From Pseudomaricurvus sp033283335 (GTDB taxonomy: Bacteria > Pseudomonadota > Gammaproteobacteria > Pseudomonadales > Cellvibrionaceae), in the NCBI GenBank assembly GCA_033283335.1, contig JAWMQP010000003.1, positions 124,001 through 188,000 of the forward strand: a stretch of 64,000 nucleotides of DNA, written 5' to 3'. Under the pieces are notes generated by a model, which saw only the letters and a program-made list of their open reading frames with translations, was not told the origin of the DNA and made no database searches. Positions 35,389 through 44,009 of this stretch are shown in pieces. The position numbers were made by a program, and so were the translations under genes. The stretch's first letter is position 1; each line of letters begins with the position of its first letter.

Positions 35389-35787
35389 GACAGGCTGGGC
35401 TCGTATTAAATGGGCACGTAAAACACGTAAAAAGAGTGATAAAAATCAGGGCGCGTATTCTACCAGCTCAGAATTGATCCGTCTCGCTGTTAACCCTCCT
35501 TGACGCTTGGGGAATAGCCCGCAAAATGGGTAAATTCCCCAGGTCGGTTCTGGTCGGGCCGTGGGGGCAAGGGCATAATGTGCCCTCAAGCCGGCAATCT
35601 GGCAGAGTGCACAGGCGTTTAAGTTGCCATGTGCGAGTGATGTGTGGCCTGAAAATGCTAATTGCTATATTAATGTCCTCCAGTATGAGTGTCCTTCAGT
35701 CGGGCTGTCAGGAGTGAAGAGGGCATTGCTTGGCGAGGCAGGTCGGTTCGGGCGTTTAAGACGAGTGTTATAAGGGAGTCTCGGGTT
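35389..35787. other. Divergent spacer purM / DUF2066 with an inverted repeat
   Basis: This 399-bp gap contains an 8-bp perfect inverted repeat, TGGGGAAT (35508-35515) and ATTCCCCA (35534-35541), with an 18-bp spacer. It may be an operator for either gene. I do not see a PurR-type box or a convincing promoter. A small open frame (35526-35717) has no coding signature. Confidence 0.4.
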
Positions 35788-36951
35788 TTGCGATATTTGG
35801 GTTGGCAAAGTAGGGGTTGGCGTGCGTCGGGCTGGATGCTGGCGTTAATCTGGTGTGGCCTGCTGGCTTCGTCGGTGCAGGCGGAGGAAGTGAAAAACCT
35901 CTACCAGCACAGCGTGGCTGTCGCCGACCAGGGCGAGTCCGAACGCCACCAGGCGATGTCTGAGGCTCTGAAGGTGGTGCTGGTGCGGGTCTCGGGGCGG
36001 CCGCAGGTGCTGCAGTCCGCTGTGGTGGAGGCGGCGGTCAAAAAACCTGAGCGCTACATGGATGCCTTCCGTTACGAAACCCGCATGGAGCGGCAGGAGG
36101 ATGAGCAGGTGGCGGTGGTTGAGCTGCTGGTAAATTTCTCCCGCAGCAGCGTGGAAGATTTATTGCGCCAGGCGGGTATGCCCCTGTGGCCGGCCAATCG
36201 TCCGGCTGTGCTGGTATGGCTGGTGAAAGACGATGCCGGCGAAGGGCGCCAGCTGGTATCGCTGCGGGGTGATGATCCCCTTGCCGAGGCTGCCGATCAG
36301 GTGGCACTGGAGCGCGGTCTGCCACTGATCAAGCCACTGTTGGATCTCGAAGACCAGCTGTCGGCCAATCCGGATGCGCTTTGGCAAAGGGATCAGCAGG
36401 CGATTGCGGAGGCGTCAGCCCGTTACAGTGCCGACGCTGTATTGGTGGGGCGCTACAGTCAGACGTCTTCTGGCCGCTGGTTGTCGACCTGGACGTTGTT
36501 TCACAAGGATCGGCGGCAGGTGTTTGACAGTGAAAGCGGCGAAGAAAGCCAATTACTGGCCGATGCGCTGGCTGCCAGCAGTACCTATCTGGCAGGCATT
36601 TACGGCATCAGCACCAGCGGTGCAGCCAAGGATGCGGTGGTTATGGAGATTGATCAGCTGGGGAATTTCGACACCTATATCAAGGCGTTGAGCTACCTTG
36701 AACAGCTGGCTGTGGTGCGGCAGCTGGACGTGTTGTCGGTGGATGGGTCGAAGGTCAAGGTGGTTGTGCATATGGATGGTGAAGTGCGTTCGCTGACGGA
36801 TGCGCTGGAGCTGGATCGGCGATTGATGCCGGTAGCTTCGGCGGGCGGGACCGGTTCTCAGGGGCAGGCGGACTTCCCTGAGATAGCGGCGGGTGGCACG
36901 GCTTCTTCCGTTGGTAGTGAGGCCAATCCACTGCGATATCGTTGGCCATAA
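35788..36951 (+). CDS. DUF2066-family exported protein
   Basis: About 387 residues if translation starts at TTG 35788, which follows AAGGGAG by nine bases; the frame extends to ATG 35689, but that form has a poor N-terminus and no ribosome site. A signal peptide (WMLALIWCGLLASSVQA) precedes the DUF2066 domain: AMSEALKVVLVRVSGRPQVL and the ensuing VLVWLVKDD. C-terminal half is less conserved. The family occurs beside purM and hda in pseudomonads. Function unknown. Confidence 0.85.
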   Translation: MRYLGWQSRGWRASGWMLALIWCGLLASSVQAEEVKNLYQHSVAVADQGESERHQAMSEALKVVLVRVSGRPQVLQSAVVEAAVKKPERYMDAFRYETRMERQEDEQVAVVELLVNFSRSSVEDLLRQAGMPLWPANRPAVLVWLVKDDAGEGRQLVSLRGDDPLAEAADQVALERGLPLIKPLLDLEDQLSANPDALWQRDQQAIAEASARYSADAVLVGRYSQTSSGRWLSTWTLFHKDRRQVFDSESGEESQLLADALAASSTYLAGIYGISTSGAAKDAVVMEIDQLGNFDTYIKALSYLEQLAVVRQLDVLSVDGSKVKVVVHMDGEVRSLTDALELDRRLMPVASAGGTGSQGQADFPEIAAGGTASSVGSEANPLRYRWP

Positions 36952-37051
36952 AGAGCGCAATAGTGTGTTTTTGTGTTCATCTGGTAAACTGTGTGGCATA
37001 GACGCGGTCGAGTGGTTGGCCGCTCGGCCTTAATGTCAACCGTTTACCCTC

Positions 37052-37780
37052 ATGAGTCAGTCTACTCTGCAGTCTTCTCCTCAACAATTATCACTGGGCA
37101 TTCAGCTTAGGGATGACGCTACTTTTGGCAATTACTATGCGCAGGATAATCGCCTGAACCAGCAGGTGCTTATGGCGTTGCAGTATCAGTTGCAATCGTT
37201 TGGTGAGCAGTTCATCTATTTGTCGGGTGCACCGGGAGTCGGTGTCAGTCACTTGTTGCAGGCTGCCTGTCACCATGCCGGTGAACAGGGCAAGCTGGCG
37301 CAATACCTGCCGCTGCAGGAGTTGATTCTGGTGGAGCCCACCAATTTGCTGGAGGGGCTGGAGGCGCTGGATCTGGTGTGCCTTGATGGCTTGCAGCATG
37401 TGATTGGCAGGCCGGACTGGGAGCGGGCTCTGTTTTCTTTTTTCAATGCCATGCGCGACAGTGGGCGACGGGTGGTGATGGCGGCGAATAAGGGGCCACG
37501 TGAGTTGCCGGTACAGCTGCCGGATTTGCAGTCCAGGCTCAATTGGGGGCTGGTGTATCAGGTGCAGCCGCTGGATGACGCCAGCAAGCAGAAGGCCCTG
37601 CAAATGCGCGCCCGTGGCCGTGGTCTGGAGCTGACGGATGAGGTGGCCCAATATATCCTGCACCGGGCGCCGCGCTCGACCCATGAGTTGTTCAAAACCC
37701 TGGATCGATTGGACGAGGCTTCCCTGGCAGAGCAGCGCCGACTGACCATTCCTTTCGTCAAACAGACGCTGGGCTTTTAG
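37052..37780 (+). CDS. hda: DnaA inactivator protein Hda
   Basis: 242 residues: a DnaA-like AAA+ domain without the DNA-binding region. It starts with a clamp-binding element (QLSLGIQLRDDATF), then a degenerate Walker A (SGAPGVGVSHLLQAAC, lacking the Lys) and a Walker B (LDLVCLDGLQHV). Hda with the sliding clamp stimulates DnaA-ATP hydrolysis after initiation. The degenerate P-loop is usual in Hda proteins. Confidence 0.93.
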   Translation: MSQSTLQSSPQQLSLGIQLRDDATFGNYYAQDNRLNQQVLMALQYQLQSFGEQFIYLSGAPGVGVSHLLQAACHHAGEQGKLAQYLPLQELILVEPTNLLEGLEALDLVCLDGLQHVIGRPDWERALFSFFNAMRDSGRRVVMAANKGPRELPVQLPDLQSRLNWGLVYQVQPLDDASKQKALQMRARGRGLELTDEVAQYILHRAPRSTHELFKTLDRLDEASLAEQRRLTIPFVKQTLGF

Positions 37781-37791
37781 CTGTCCCTGGG

Positions 37792-37846
37792 GCTAAGCCC
37801 TAAGCCCTAAACTACAAGCCCTAAACTACAAGCCCTAAGCCCTAAG
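37792..37846. repeat. Short tandem repeats of an AGCCCTAA unit
   Basis: The convergent gap between hda and sppA holds several copies of AGCCCTAA and ACTACAAGCCCTAA over about 55 bp. It is a low-complexity tract and not a normal terminator. It may vary between strains by slippage. Confidence 0.7.
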
Positions 37847-37859
37847 AGTCTTTGTCCGG

Positions 37860-39710
37860 TTAGGGCGCTACGCATTCCAGGCAGTGGGCATACACTGAGC
37901 GCCGGTCACCACTGCGCAGCAATTCCAGCAGCGGTTTCAGCTGCTCTTCACTGGATTGCAGCAGGCTCATCAAGGGTGACGAGATCAAGTCGGCCCGGGG
38001 TAGGAAAGACGCCATTTCCCCCATGAATTGTTTGGCCAGTTGTTCGCTGGGCGTCAACGGCTTTTGAATTTCCAGCAGTTGGAAGCTCTTCAGGCCGGCT
38101 TCATCTGCAGCGGCCTGAATCACCGCCTGCAAGTCACCTAATTCATCCACCAGCCCCAGATCTTGCGCCGCTCGTCCGGTCCAAACGCGGCCCTGGCCCA
38201 CTTCATGCACTTGTTCTGGTGTGGTCTGCCGATTTTGGGCCACCAGGGCAAGAAAGTGCTGATAGATGCTGTCAACACTCTGCTGCAGCACGTTTTTGGC
38301 CAGGGGTGAGAGTGGCCGATCGACACGCAGGGCGCCGGCCAGATCGGTGGTGCCGATACCGTCGGTGGAAATTCCCAGTTTTTGCAGGCTGCGCTCAAAG
38401 GTGGGGAAGGCGCTGAACACACCAATAGAGCCGGTGATAGTGGTTGGTTGGGCCCACACCTGATCGGCACCCATGGCAATCCAGTAGCCGCCGGAGGCCG
38501 CCACACTGCCCATCGAGACAAACACCGGAATGCCCTGCTGGCGGGTCAGTTCCAGCTCCTGGCGAATGAGCTCCGAGGCGAAGGCGCTACCACCGCCGCT
38601 GTCCACTCGCAGCACCAGGGCTTTGAGATCTTCATTCTCACGCGCGTCGCGAATCAATTGAGACAGGCTGTCACCGCCGATATTACCAGCCGGTTGTTCG
38701 CCATCCAGGATCACCCCTTTGGCGACAATCAGGCCAATCTTGCTGGTGCCGGGCAGGTGGGGTTTGTCGATGTGCCCCAGGTAATCGACATAGTCCAGGG
38801 CCCGGTAGTCGTCCTGTGCTTTGTCCTTGCCCACCTGCTCAATCAGGAATTGGTTCTGCTGGGCGTGACTGGCGAGCTGGTCCACCAGTCCCAGGCTCAG
38901 GGCCGTGGCAGAGGGATCGCCGCCGTTGTCGCGCAGGTGCTCGTCCAGCTGGTTGATGTAATCATTGATCTTGCCGGCGCCCAGCTGGCGCTGATCCTCC
39001 ACCCGACTGGTGTAAGTGCTCCACAGTTCGTTGAGCCACTGACTGTTGTGCTCACGGGAGGCCTCTGACATGTCGTTGCGCAGGTAAGGCTCAACCGCGT
39101 CCTTGTATTCGCCAACGCGAAATACGTGCATATTGACTTCCAGCTTGTCGAGCGCGCTTTTGAAGTAATTGTGATAGTTGCCATAGCCGGTCAGGATGAC
39201 CGCGCCCATCGGATGCATCAGCACTTCGTTGGCATAGCTGGCCAGGTAGTATTGATCGTGGGAAAAGTTATCACTGATGGCGTAGATCGGTTTGCCGCTG
39301 GCCTTGAAGTCGGTGAGTGCGCGACCAATTTCTTCCAGCTTGCTCAGGCCGCCACCGATCAGGTGGTTGAGGTCGAGCACCAGCGCTGTAATGCGGTCAT
39401 CGTGGGTGGCTGAGTCGATGGCTTTAACCAGGTCCCATACCCGGGTTTCCGCTTTGGCAGAGCTGCTCTGGTCAAGCAGTTCTGTCAGCGGATCGATATA
39501 GCTGTACTGATCGACCAGAAACCCGCTGGGGGCCACCCGCAGGGCGATTTTGTCGGGCAGGGGTTTGACCTCCTTGGGGATCAGGGCGGCAATAATCAGC
39601 GCCAGAATCACTAAAAAAAGCAGGTTGGCGAGGCTGACCCGCAGCCAGGTAATCAGGTTCCAGAGCCATCGGAAAGTGCGGCGAATCAATCCAGGTTTGC
39701 TAGCGCTCAT
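37860..39710 (-). CDS. sppA: Signal peptide peptidase SppA (67K type)
   Basis: 616 residues, the long double-domain SppA. An N-terminal membrane segment lies at about residues 24-45. The catalytic dyad is visible: Lys203 in VGEYKDAVEP and Ser406 in SVAASGGYW, matching E. coli Lys209/Ser409. It degrades cleaved signal peptides in the inner membrane. The C-terminal tail after residue 560 is variable. Confidence 0.95.
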   Translation of the reverse strand: MSASKPGLIRRTFRWLWNLITWLRVSLANLLFLVILALIIAALIPKEVKPLPDKIALRVAPSGFLVDQYSYIDPLTELLDQSSSAKAETRVWDLVKAIDSATHDDRITALVLDLNHLIGGGLSKLEEIGRALTDFKASGKPIYAISDNFSHDQYYLASYANEVLMHPMGAVILTGYGNYHNYFKSALDKLEVNMHVFRVGEYKDAVEPYLRNDMSEASREHNSQWLNELWSTYTSRVEDQRQLGAGKINDYINQLDEHLRDNGGDPSATALSLGLVDQLASHAQQNQFLIEQVGKDKAQDDYRALDYVDYLGHIDKPHLPGTSKIGLIVAKGVILDGEQPAGNIGGDSLSQLIRDARENEDLKALVLRVDSGGGSAFASELIRQELELTRQQGIPVFVSMGSVAASGGYWIAMGADQVWAQPTTITGSIGVFSAFPTFERSLQKLGISTDGIGTTDLAGALRVDRPLSPLAKNVLQQSVDSIYQHFLALVAQNRQTTPEQVHEVGQGRVWTGRAAQDLGLVDELGDLQAVIQAAADEAGLKSFQLLEIQKPLTPSEQLAKQFMGEMASFLPRADLISSPLMSLLQSSEEQLKPLLELLRSGDRRSVYAHCLECVAP

Positions 39711-39756
39711 AATGCGTAATCCTTGCGGTTATCGTGATCGGCGGTGACAGCCTGGA

Positions 39757-40149
39757 TCAGGAGGAGGGGGGTGTGGCGGCCATTTCAGCCTTCAACCAGC
39801 GGCTGGTCATCATGGCGCTGATAAACAGCGCTACGCTCAGCGCCACCTGGACATAGTCGTTCCAGCTGGCAGAGGGAGCCATGGCGTTAGTCACACCGAC
39901 GGTAAAATGGATCAAAATCACAAAACACAGCCAATCGTAACTGCGAGGGTGGTTTTTGATCATGCCCGGCAGAAAGATCAGCAGGCTCAAACAGGGCGCT
40001 AGCCAGACAGTCCAGTTGATGGGCGTTTGCAGCCAGCTGGTAATGCTGTAAAGCAGGATCAAAGACAGCAGGCACGCCTGGCTCAGGCGTTTGGCTAGGG
40101 TCAGCTGAGTCGGGCTGGCGGGGGATTTGTGCATGGTATTTCTCGTCAT
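39757..40149 (-). CDS. DUF2069-family membrane protein
   Basis: About 130 residues with four hydrophobic segments (LLSLILLYSITSW; LAPCLSLLIFLPGMI; LCFVILIHFTVGV; VALSVALFISAMM), matching DUF2069. I chose ATG 40149, which overlaps the TGA of wrbA as ATGA, a coupling arrangement; the longer frame to 40209 runs into wrbA. It lies next to wrbA and arsC in pseudomonads. Function unknown. Confidence 0.83.
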   Translation of the reverse strand: MTRNTMHKSPASPTQLTLAKRLSQACLLSLILLYSITSWLQTPINWTVWLAPCLSLLIFLPGMIKNHPRSYDWLCFVILIHFTVGVTNAMAPSASWNDYVQVALSVALFISAMMTSRWLKAEMAATPPSS

Positions 40150-40790
40150 TCTTTCTTGTCCGCCAGTGTTTGGGCCAAGCGGGCAACGCGTTTGCCCAGC
40201 GCCTGGCACAGGCGTTTTTCTTCACCGGTGATGGCCTTGTCGCCCTCACTGCCGGCGGCGTGTGAAGCCCCATAAGGGGTGCCGCCGCTCTGGGTGGTCA
40301 TCAGGTCTGCCTCGCTGTAGGGCAGACCGGTGTAAAGCATGCCGTGGTGCAGTAGCGGCAGCATCATACTCAGCAGGGTGCTCTCCTGACCGCCGTGGAG
40401 GCTGCCGGTCGAGGTGAACGCCGCCGCCGGTTTATCGATCAGGCTGCCGTTCATCCACAGGCTGCCGGTGTTGTCGAGGAAGTATTTCAGGGGCGCTGCC
40501 ATGTTGCCAAAGCGGGTCGGGCTGCCCAGCACCAGGCCACTGCAGAGCTGCAGGTCTTCCAGGCTGCAGTAGACTGCACCGTCATCCGGTATATCGCTAC
40601 TGGTCTGCTCGCAGGTGGCGGAGACCGGCGGGACAGTCCGCAATCGCGCTTCCATGCCGCTGATCTGCTCCACGCCGCGGGCGACCTCCAGTGCCATTTG
40701 GGCCGTGGCGCCAGTGCGCGAATAGTAGAGCACCAAGACATAGGGCGCGGAAATGCCGGGAGCTGCCATAGAAGAGTCGGGAGCCGCCAT
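40146..40790 (-). CDS. wrbA: NAD(P)H:quinone oxidoreductase WrbA
   Basis: 214 residues. The flavodoxin-like fold begins YVLVLYYSRTGATAQMA (FMN phosphate loop) and continues with SPTRFGNMAAPLKYFLDNTG and FTSTGSLHGGQEST, both WrbA signatures. It performs two-electron reduction of quinones. The first 14 residues are extra compared with E. coli WrbA; an ATG eight codons in is possible. It is one base from arsC and overlaps the DUF2069 gene, so arsC-wrbA-DUF2069 form an operon. Confidence 0.94.
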   Translation of the reverse strand: MAAPDSSMAAPGISAPYVLVLYYSRTGATAQMALEVARGVEQISGMEARLRTVPPVSATCEQTSSDIPDDGAVYCSLEDLQLCSGLVLGSPTRFGNMAAPLKYFLDNTGSLWMNGSLIDKPAAAFTSTGSLHGGQESTLLSMMLPLLHHGMLYTGLPYSEADLMTTQSGGTPYGASHAAGSEGDKAITGEEKRLCQALGKRVARLAQTLADKKE

Positions 40791-40791
40791 A

Positions 40792-41136
40792 TCAGATCAG
40801 CTCCAGGGCATTTTCCGGCGGGCGGCCCAGTACGGCTTTATCACCTTTCACCACAATTGGGCGCTCAATCAATTTGGGGTGGCGGACCATGGCGTCGATC
40901 AGCTCTGCGTCGCTCAGTTCCGGGTTTTTCAGGTTGTTGTCTTTGTAGGCGTCTTCACCCTTGCGCAGCAGGTCGCGAGCACTGATGCCCAGCTTGTTCA
41001 GCAAGTCTTTCAGGGTCTCGGCACTGGGCGGGGTCTCAAGATAGAGCACAACCTCTGGGGTCAGGCCGTTTTCTTCCAGCAGTGCCAGGGTTTGGCGGGA
41101 CTTGGAGCAGCGGGGATTGTGGTAAATGGTGACCAT
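40792..41136 (-). CDS. arsC: Arsenate reductase, glutaredoxin type
   Basis: 114 residues. NPRCSKSRQTLALLEE carries the catalytic Cys10, and LIERPIVVKGDKAVLGRPPE is the C-terminal ArsC signature with Arg residues that stabilise arsenate. It reduces arsenate with glutaredoxin. There is no other ars gene nearby, and the family also includes YfgD-type proteins, so a housekeeping role is possible. Confidence 0.9.
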   Translation of the reverse strand: MVTIYHNPRCSKSRQTLALLEENGLTPEVVLYLETPPSAETLKDLLNKLGISARDLLRKGEDAYKDNNLKNPELSDAELIDAMVRHPKLIERPIVVKGDKAVLGRPPENALELI

Positions 41137-41155
41137 TGCACGAAATTCCTTTATG

Positions 41156-41184
41156 TTGATCTGTCATACTTCATCTATTGTAAT
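41156..41184 (+). promoter_or_regulatory. Promoter of yihY
   Basis: TTGATC (41156-41161), 17 bp and TGTAAT (41179-41184) give a good sigma-70 match in the arsC/yihY divergent spacer, with a leader of about 97 bases. Confidence 0.45.
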
Positions 41185-41287
41185 CATTACCGGCAGTGAA
41201 CTCTATCCGCAGGGGCCTGAAGAAAGACGTTCGAAATAGCGTCGTACCGTGCTTTCAGCACAACGTTGTAAGAGTAACAGGGTAACT

Positions 41288-43126
41288 ATGAAAGAAGACT
41301 ATCTGGATTCAGCATCCCGTTCACGGGCATTTTGGAACTTCATTCCGCATCTTATGGAAGTGATGAAGGAAACCCGTTGCCGTTATCAGGCGGCGGCCCT
41401 GACCTACATGACCCTGTTTGCCATCGTGCCGACCATGACGGTGGTGTTTACCATGTTTTCCATGTTTCCGGCCTTTGATGGACTGTTCGAGCGTCTGCAA
41501 AACCTGATGTTGCAGTATTTGTTGCCGGACTCCGGGCTGGATATTCAGGGCTATCTGGCAGACTTCACCACCCAGGCTCGAAGTCTTACCCTTGCCGGGG
41601 TGGTGATGTTGCTGGTTACCGCCTATCTGATGCTGAAAAACATAGAGAAGACCTTCAACAGCATTTGGGGGGTGAAGGAAATGCGTCGGGGCCTTTCCAA
41701 CTTCCTGCTGTACTGGGCCATTCTCAGTTTGGGGCCGCTGTTAATCGGGGTGGGTCTGGCCATCAGCACCTATTTGTTATCGATGCGCGTGTTTGCCGAA
41801 GACTTTGAGTCGTTTGGCATTATCCCGACCTTGTTGACCTATTTCCCCTGGCTGCTGACGACCATGGCCTTCACGCTGTTGTTTGTGGCTGTTCCCAACT
41901 GCAAGGTGCCCTTTAAAAATGCCCTTATCGGCGGGGTGCTGACAGCCATTTGCTTTGAGCTGTTTAAGGATTTGTTTGGCTGGATTGTCGCTCACTCATC
42001 TTTTAAGGCCGTCTATGGCGCCTTTGCCATAGTGCCACTGTTTCTGATGTGGATTTATATCCTGTGGATGATTGTGTTGACCGGTGCCGTGTTTGTTCGT
42101 TCTCTGTCGACCTTCAAGCTGGCCCCGGAAACGGCTAATTATCCAGATCTTATTGCCGCCTTGCTGGCGCTGTGGAAATTCACCCAATGCCAGAGGAACG
42201 GTTACGCTGCCAATGACGAAGAGTTGTTGAGTATTGGCATTGGTTCTGAACAGTGGCAACGGGTGCGCGCCGCGTTAATCTCTCACCATTTGATCATTGA
42301 AACCCTGGAGGGCGAATATGTACTCTGTCGCAATCTTGCAGGCGTCACCCTACGGGATCTGGCGGACATGGTGGGTGTTAATTCGCTGATGCCGGGAGTC
42401 AGCAACTATCTGCAGACATTTAACTGGTTCCCCAGTGTGGCGAGCCGGTTGCTGTCGGTAGACCAGCATCTTGAGCTGGAGTTTGATGTGCCTATCAGCG
42501 AGCTGTTTTTTGGCGAGAGCGGCGATGCCTATCCTGATGAAGGGGAGGGTTTGGAGTTGTTGCAACAGGAACTGGATGCGTACGGCGATGAGGATGCCGA
42601 ATTGCCTGGCGCAAGTGATCTGGGCGGTGTCAGTGATGCAAAATTGCAGTCGTTGCCCGGCGCTGCCGATCTGTTGGAGGAAGACAACCCATTTATTGAT
42701 GCGGGTCAGAACAACGATGATCCCGATGCTTTATTGCGTCCGGACACACCCTTTGATCTACCCAACAGTTTTACTGAGTCCACCCTGGATGACATCGCCG
42801 AGATAGAAAACCCCGAGATAGAAAGCCCTGCTGGGGATTCACGGGAGGCCGATAGCTTGGCCGGGTTTGATGCCCTGGATGTTGCCCGTACCCTTGTGGA
42901 ATCCAACGTGGTGAGCCCTGGCAGTAACCCGGCGCCCAGCGATTTCATGGATGTCGATGAGGATCCCCCCTCGGCCAATAGCAAGCCGACCCACAGCAAA
43001 GACGATGACCTCAAGCGTGAGAACGCCTCGGATATTGCTATGGCCGTTGGTGCAATGAAACAAAAGGAAGAGAGCGAAGCTTCCGAGAATATAGATGAGG
43101 TACGGCAGAAGTCTCATGGTAGTTAA
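41288..43126 (+). CDS. yihY: YihY/BrkB-family inner membrane protein with long acidic C-terminal extension
   Basis: About 612 residues from ATG 41288 (AGGG nearby; frame extends to 41249). Residues 20-290 form the YihY core with about six membrane segments: AALTYMTLFAIVPTMTVVF, LTLAGVVMLLVTAYLMLKNIEKTFNSIW (quoted in part: AYLMLKNIEKTFNSIWGV) and VYGAFAIVPLFLMWIYILW. A winged-helix-like part follows to about 410. Residues about 430-612 are acidic and low-complexity (rich in Asp, Glu, Pro, Ser), about 180 residues beyond the usual family end. Function unknown; not an RNase despite old names. It overlaps the next gene by 11 bp. Confidence 0.88.
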   Translation: MKEDYLDSASRSRAFWNFIPHLMEVMKETRCRYQAAALTYMTLFAIVPTMTVVFTMFSMFPAFDGLFERLQNLMLQYLLPDSGLDIQGYLADFTTQARSLTLAGVVMLLVTAYLMLKNIEKTFNSIWGVKEMRRGLSNFLLYWAILSLGPLLIGVGLAISTYLLSMRVFAEDFESFGIIPTLLTYFPWLLTTMAFTLLFVAVPNCKVPFKNALIGGVLTAICFELFKDLFGWIVAHSSFKAVYGAFAIVPLFLMWIYILWMIVLTGAVFVRSLSTFKLAPETANYPDLIAALLALWKFTQCQRNGYAANDEELLSIGIGSEQWQRVRAALISHHLIIETLEGEYVLCRNLAGVTLRDLADMVGVNSLMPGVSNYLQTFNWFPSVASRLLSVDQHLELEFDVPISELFFGESGDAYPDEGEGLELLQQELDAYGDEDAELPGASDLGGVSDAKLQSLPGAADLLEEDNPFIDAGQNNDDPDALLRPDTPFDLPNSFTESTLDDIAEIENPEIESPAGDSREADSLAGFDALDVARTLVESNVVSPGSNPAPSDFMDVDEDPPSANSKPTHSKDDDLKRENASDIAMAVGAMKQKEESEASENIDEVRQKSHGS

Positions 43127-43595
43127 TCAGGTTCGGTTGGGAATGTTGTTGATGGCAGTGCTGCTGTCGACCGCTTGTAGTGATATGAAACTACCGCTGG
43201 TGAGCGGTGAACCTTTGTCCTGGCAGGCGCAGCGGGGGCAGTGGGTATTTATTAACTACTGGGCAGAGTGGTGTAAGCCCTGCCGCAAGGAAATCCCCGA
43301 GTTGAATGCGTTTGCCGCTCAGCGCCGTGGGCAGGTTGTGGTGTTGGGGGTGAACTTCGACAACCCTGAACCGGACGAGTTACAGCGCCAGATCCGGGCT
43401 ATGGATATTGCTTTCCCCCAGCTCTCTCAGGATCCGGCCGCGACTCTGGGCTTCGAGCGTCCCGCAGTCCTGCCGGCGACCTATATCTTTGATCCCGAAG
43501 GTGCTTATCGCGGGGTGATGGTTGGACCGCAGACGGAAGCCACGTTGAGCGCCTGGCTGAAGGCCAGTGCTTCCCTGGCGATTCAGGCTGAGTGA
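43116..43595 (+). CDS. TlpA-like thioredoxin-fold lipoprotein
   Basis: About 159 residues from ATG 43116. A lipoprotein signal ends in LLSTACSD (lipidated Cys21). The thioredoxin fold has WAEWCKPCRKE (Cys53, Cys56), then VVVLGVNFDNP and the cis-Pro region VLPATYIFDPEG. It is a periplasmic thiol:disulfide protein, perhaps reducing cytochrome c apoproteins or other targets. Its start lies inside the end of yihY, suggesting coupling. Confidence 0.88.
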   Translation: MVVNQVRLGMLLMAVLLSTACSDMKLPLVSGEPLSWQAQRGQWVFINYWAEWCKPCRKEIPELNAFAAQRRGQVVVLGVNFDNPEPDELQRQIRAMDIAFPQLSQDPAATLGFERPAVLPATYIFDPEGAYRGVMVGPQTEATLSAWLKASASLAIQAE

Positions 43596-43870
43596 GGCCA
43601 AGTGTGGAGTGTAAAAAAGGCTGGGTTGCCGGCAGAGTGCAGGGTGTGGGGTTCCGCTACTTTGTGCAGCGCTGTGCGGAGCCCGCCGGTCTGACCGGCT
43701 ACGCCCGCAATTTACCCGATGGCCGCGTTGAAGTGCTGTTGCAGGGGCCGACCAGTCGTGTACAGCAGGTCATGCAGCAGGTGCGGCAGGGGCCGCCCCA
43801 TGCCCGCGTCGATGACGTTGTGTGGCAGGAGGTGGAGTGCTTGCCTTTGCCGGATTTCACCACCGGATAG
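43592..43870 (+). CDS. Acylphosphatase
   Basis: 92 residues from GTG 43592, which overlaps the TGA of the preceding gene; GTG 43604 with GAGG six bases upstream is equally possible. GRVQGVGFRYFVQ has the phosphate-binding Arg22 and GYARNLPDG the catalytic Asn40. It hydrolyses acyl phosphates. The same gene follows the thioredoxin-like gene in pseudomonads. Confidence 0.92.
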   Translation: MRPSVECKKGWVAGRVQGVGFRYFVQRCAEPAGLTGYARNLPDGRVEVLLQGPTSRVQQVMQQVRQGPPHARVDDVVWQEVECLPLPDFTTG

Positions 43871-43880
43871 TGTCAGCAGG

Positions 43881-44007
43881 TTCCTGACGTGGCAGCTCGT
43901 TTCTGTGGTGGCAGGATTATCCATAGCAGATGGCTCCTGACGGCATAGATTTTTTTATGTGATTCCTGACAATAGGGTCCACATATTACACCTAAGCTGT
44001 TCCTAAC
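43881..44007 (+). promoter_or_regulatory. Four direct copies of an NTCCTRAC motif
   Basis: TTCCTGAC (43881), CTCCTGAC (43934), TTCCTGAC (43963) and TTCCTAAC (44000) occur in the 139-bp gap before the cluster's first gene. Direct repeats of this kind are typical for AraC-type regulators, and one is encoded at the end of the cluster. I see no good promoter hexamers here. Confidence 0.4.
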
Positions 44008-44009
44008 CT

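Noticed and set aside
35526..35717. A 63-codon plus-strand frame in the purM/DUF2066 spacer
   Set aside because: No ribosome site or family resemblance, and it overlaps the presumed regulatory region.
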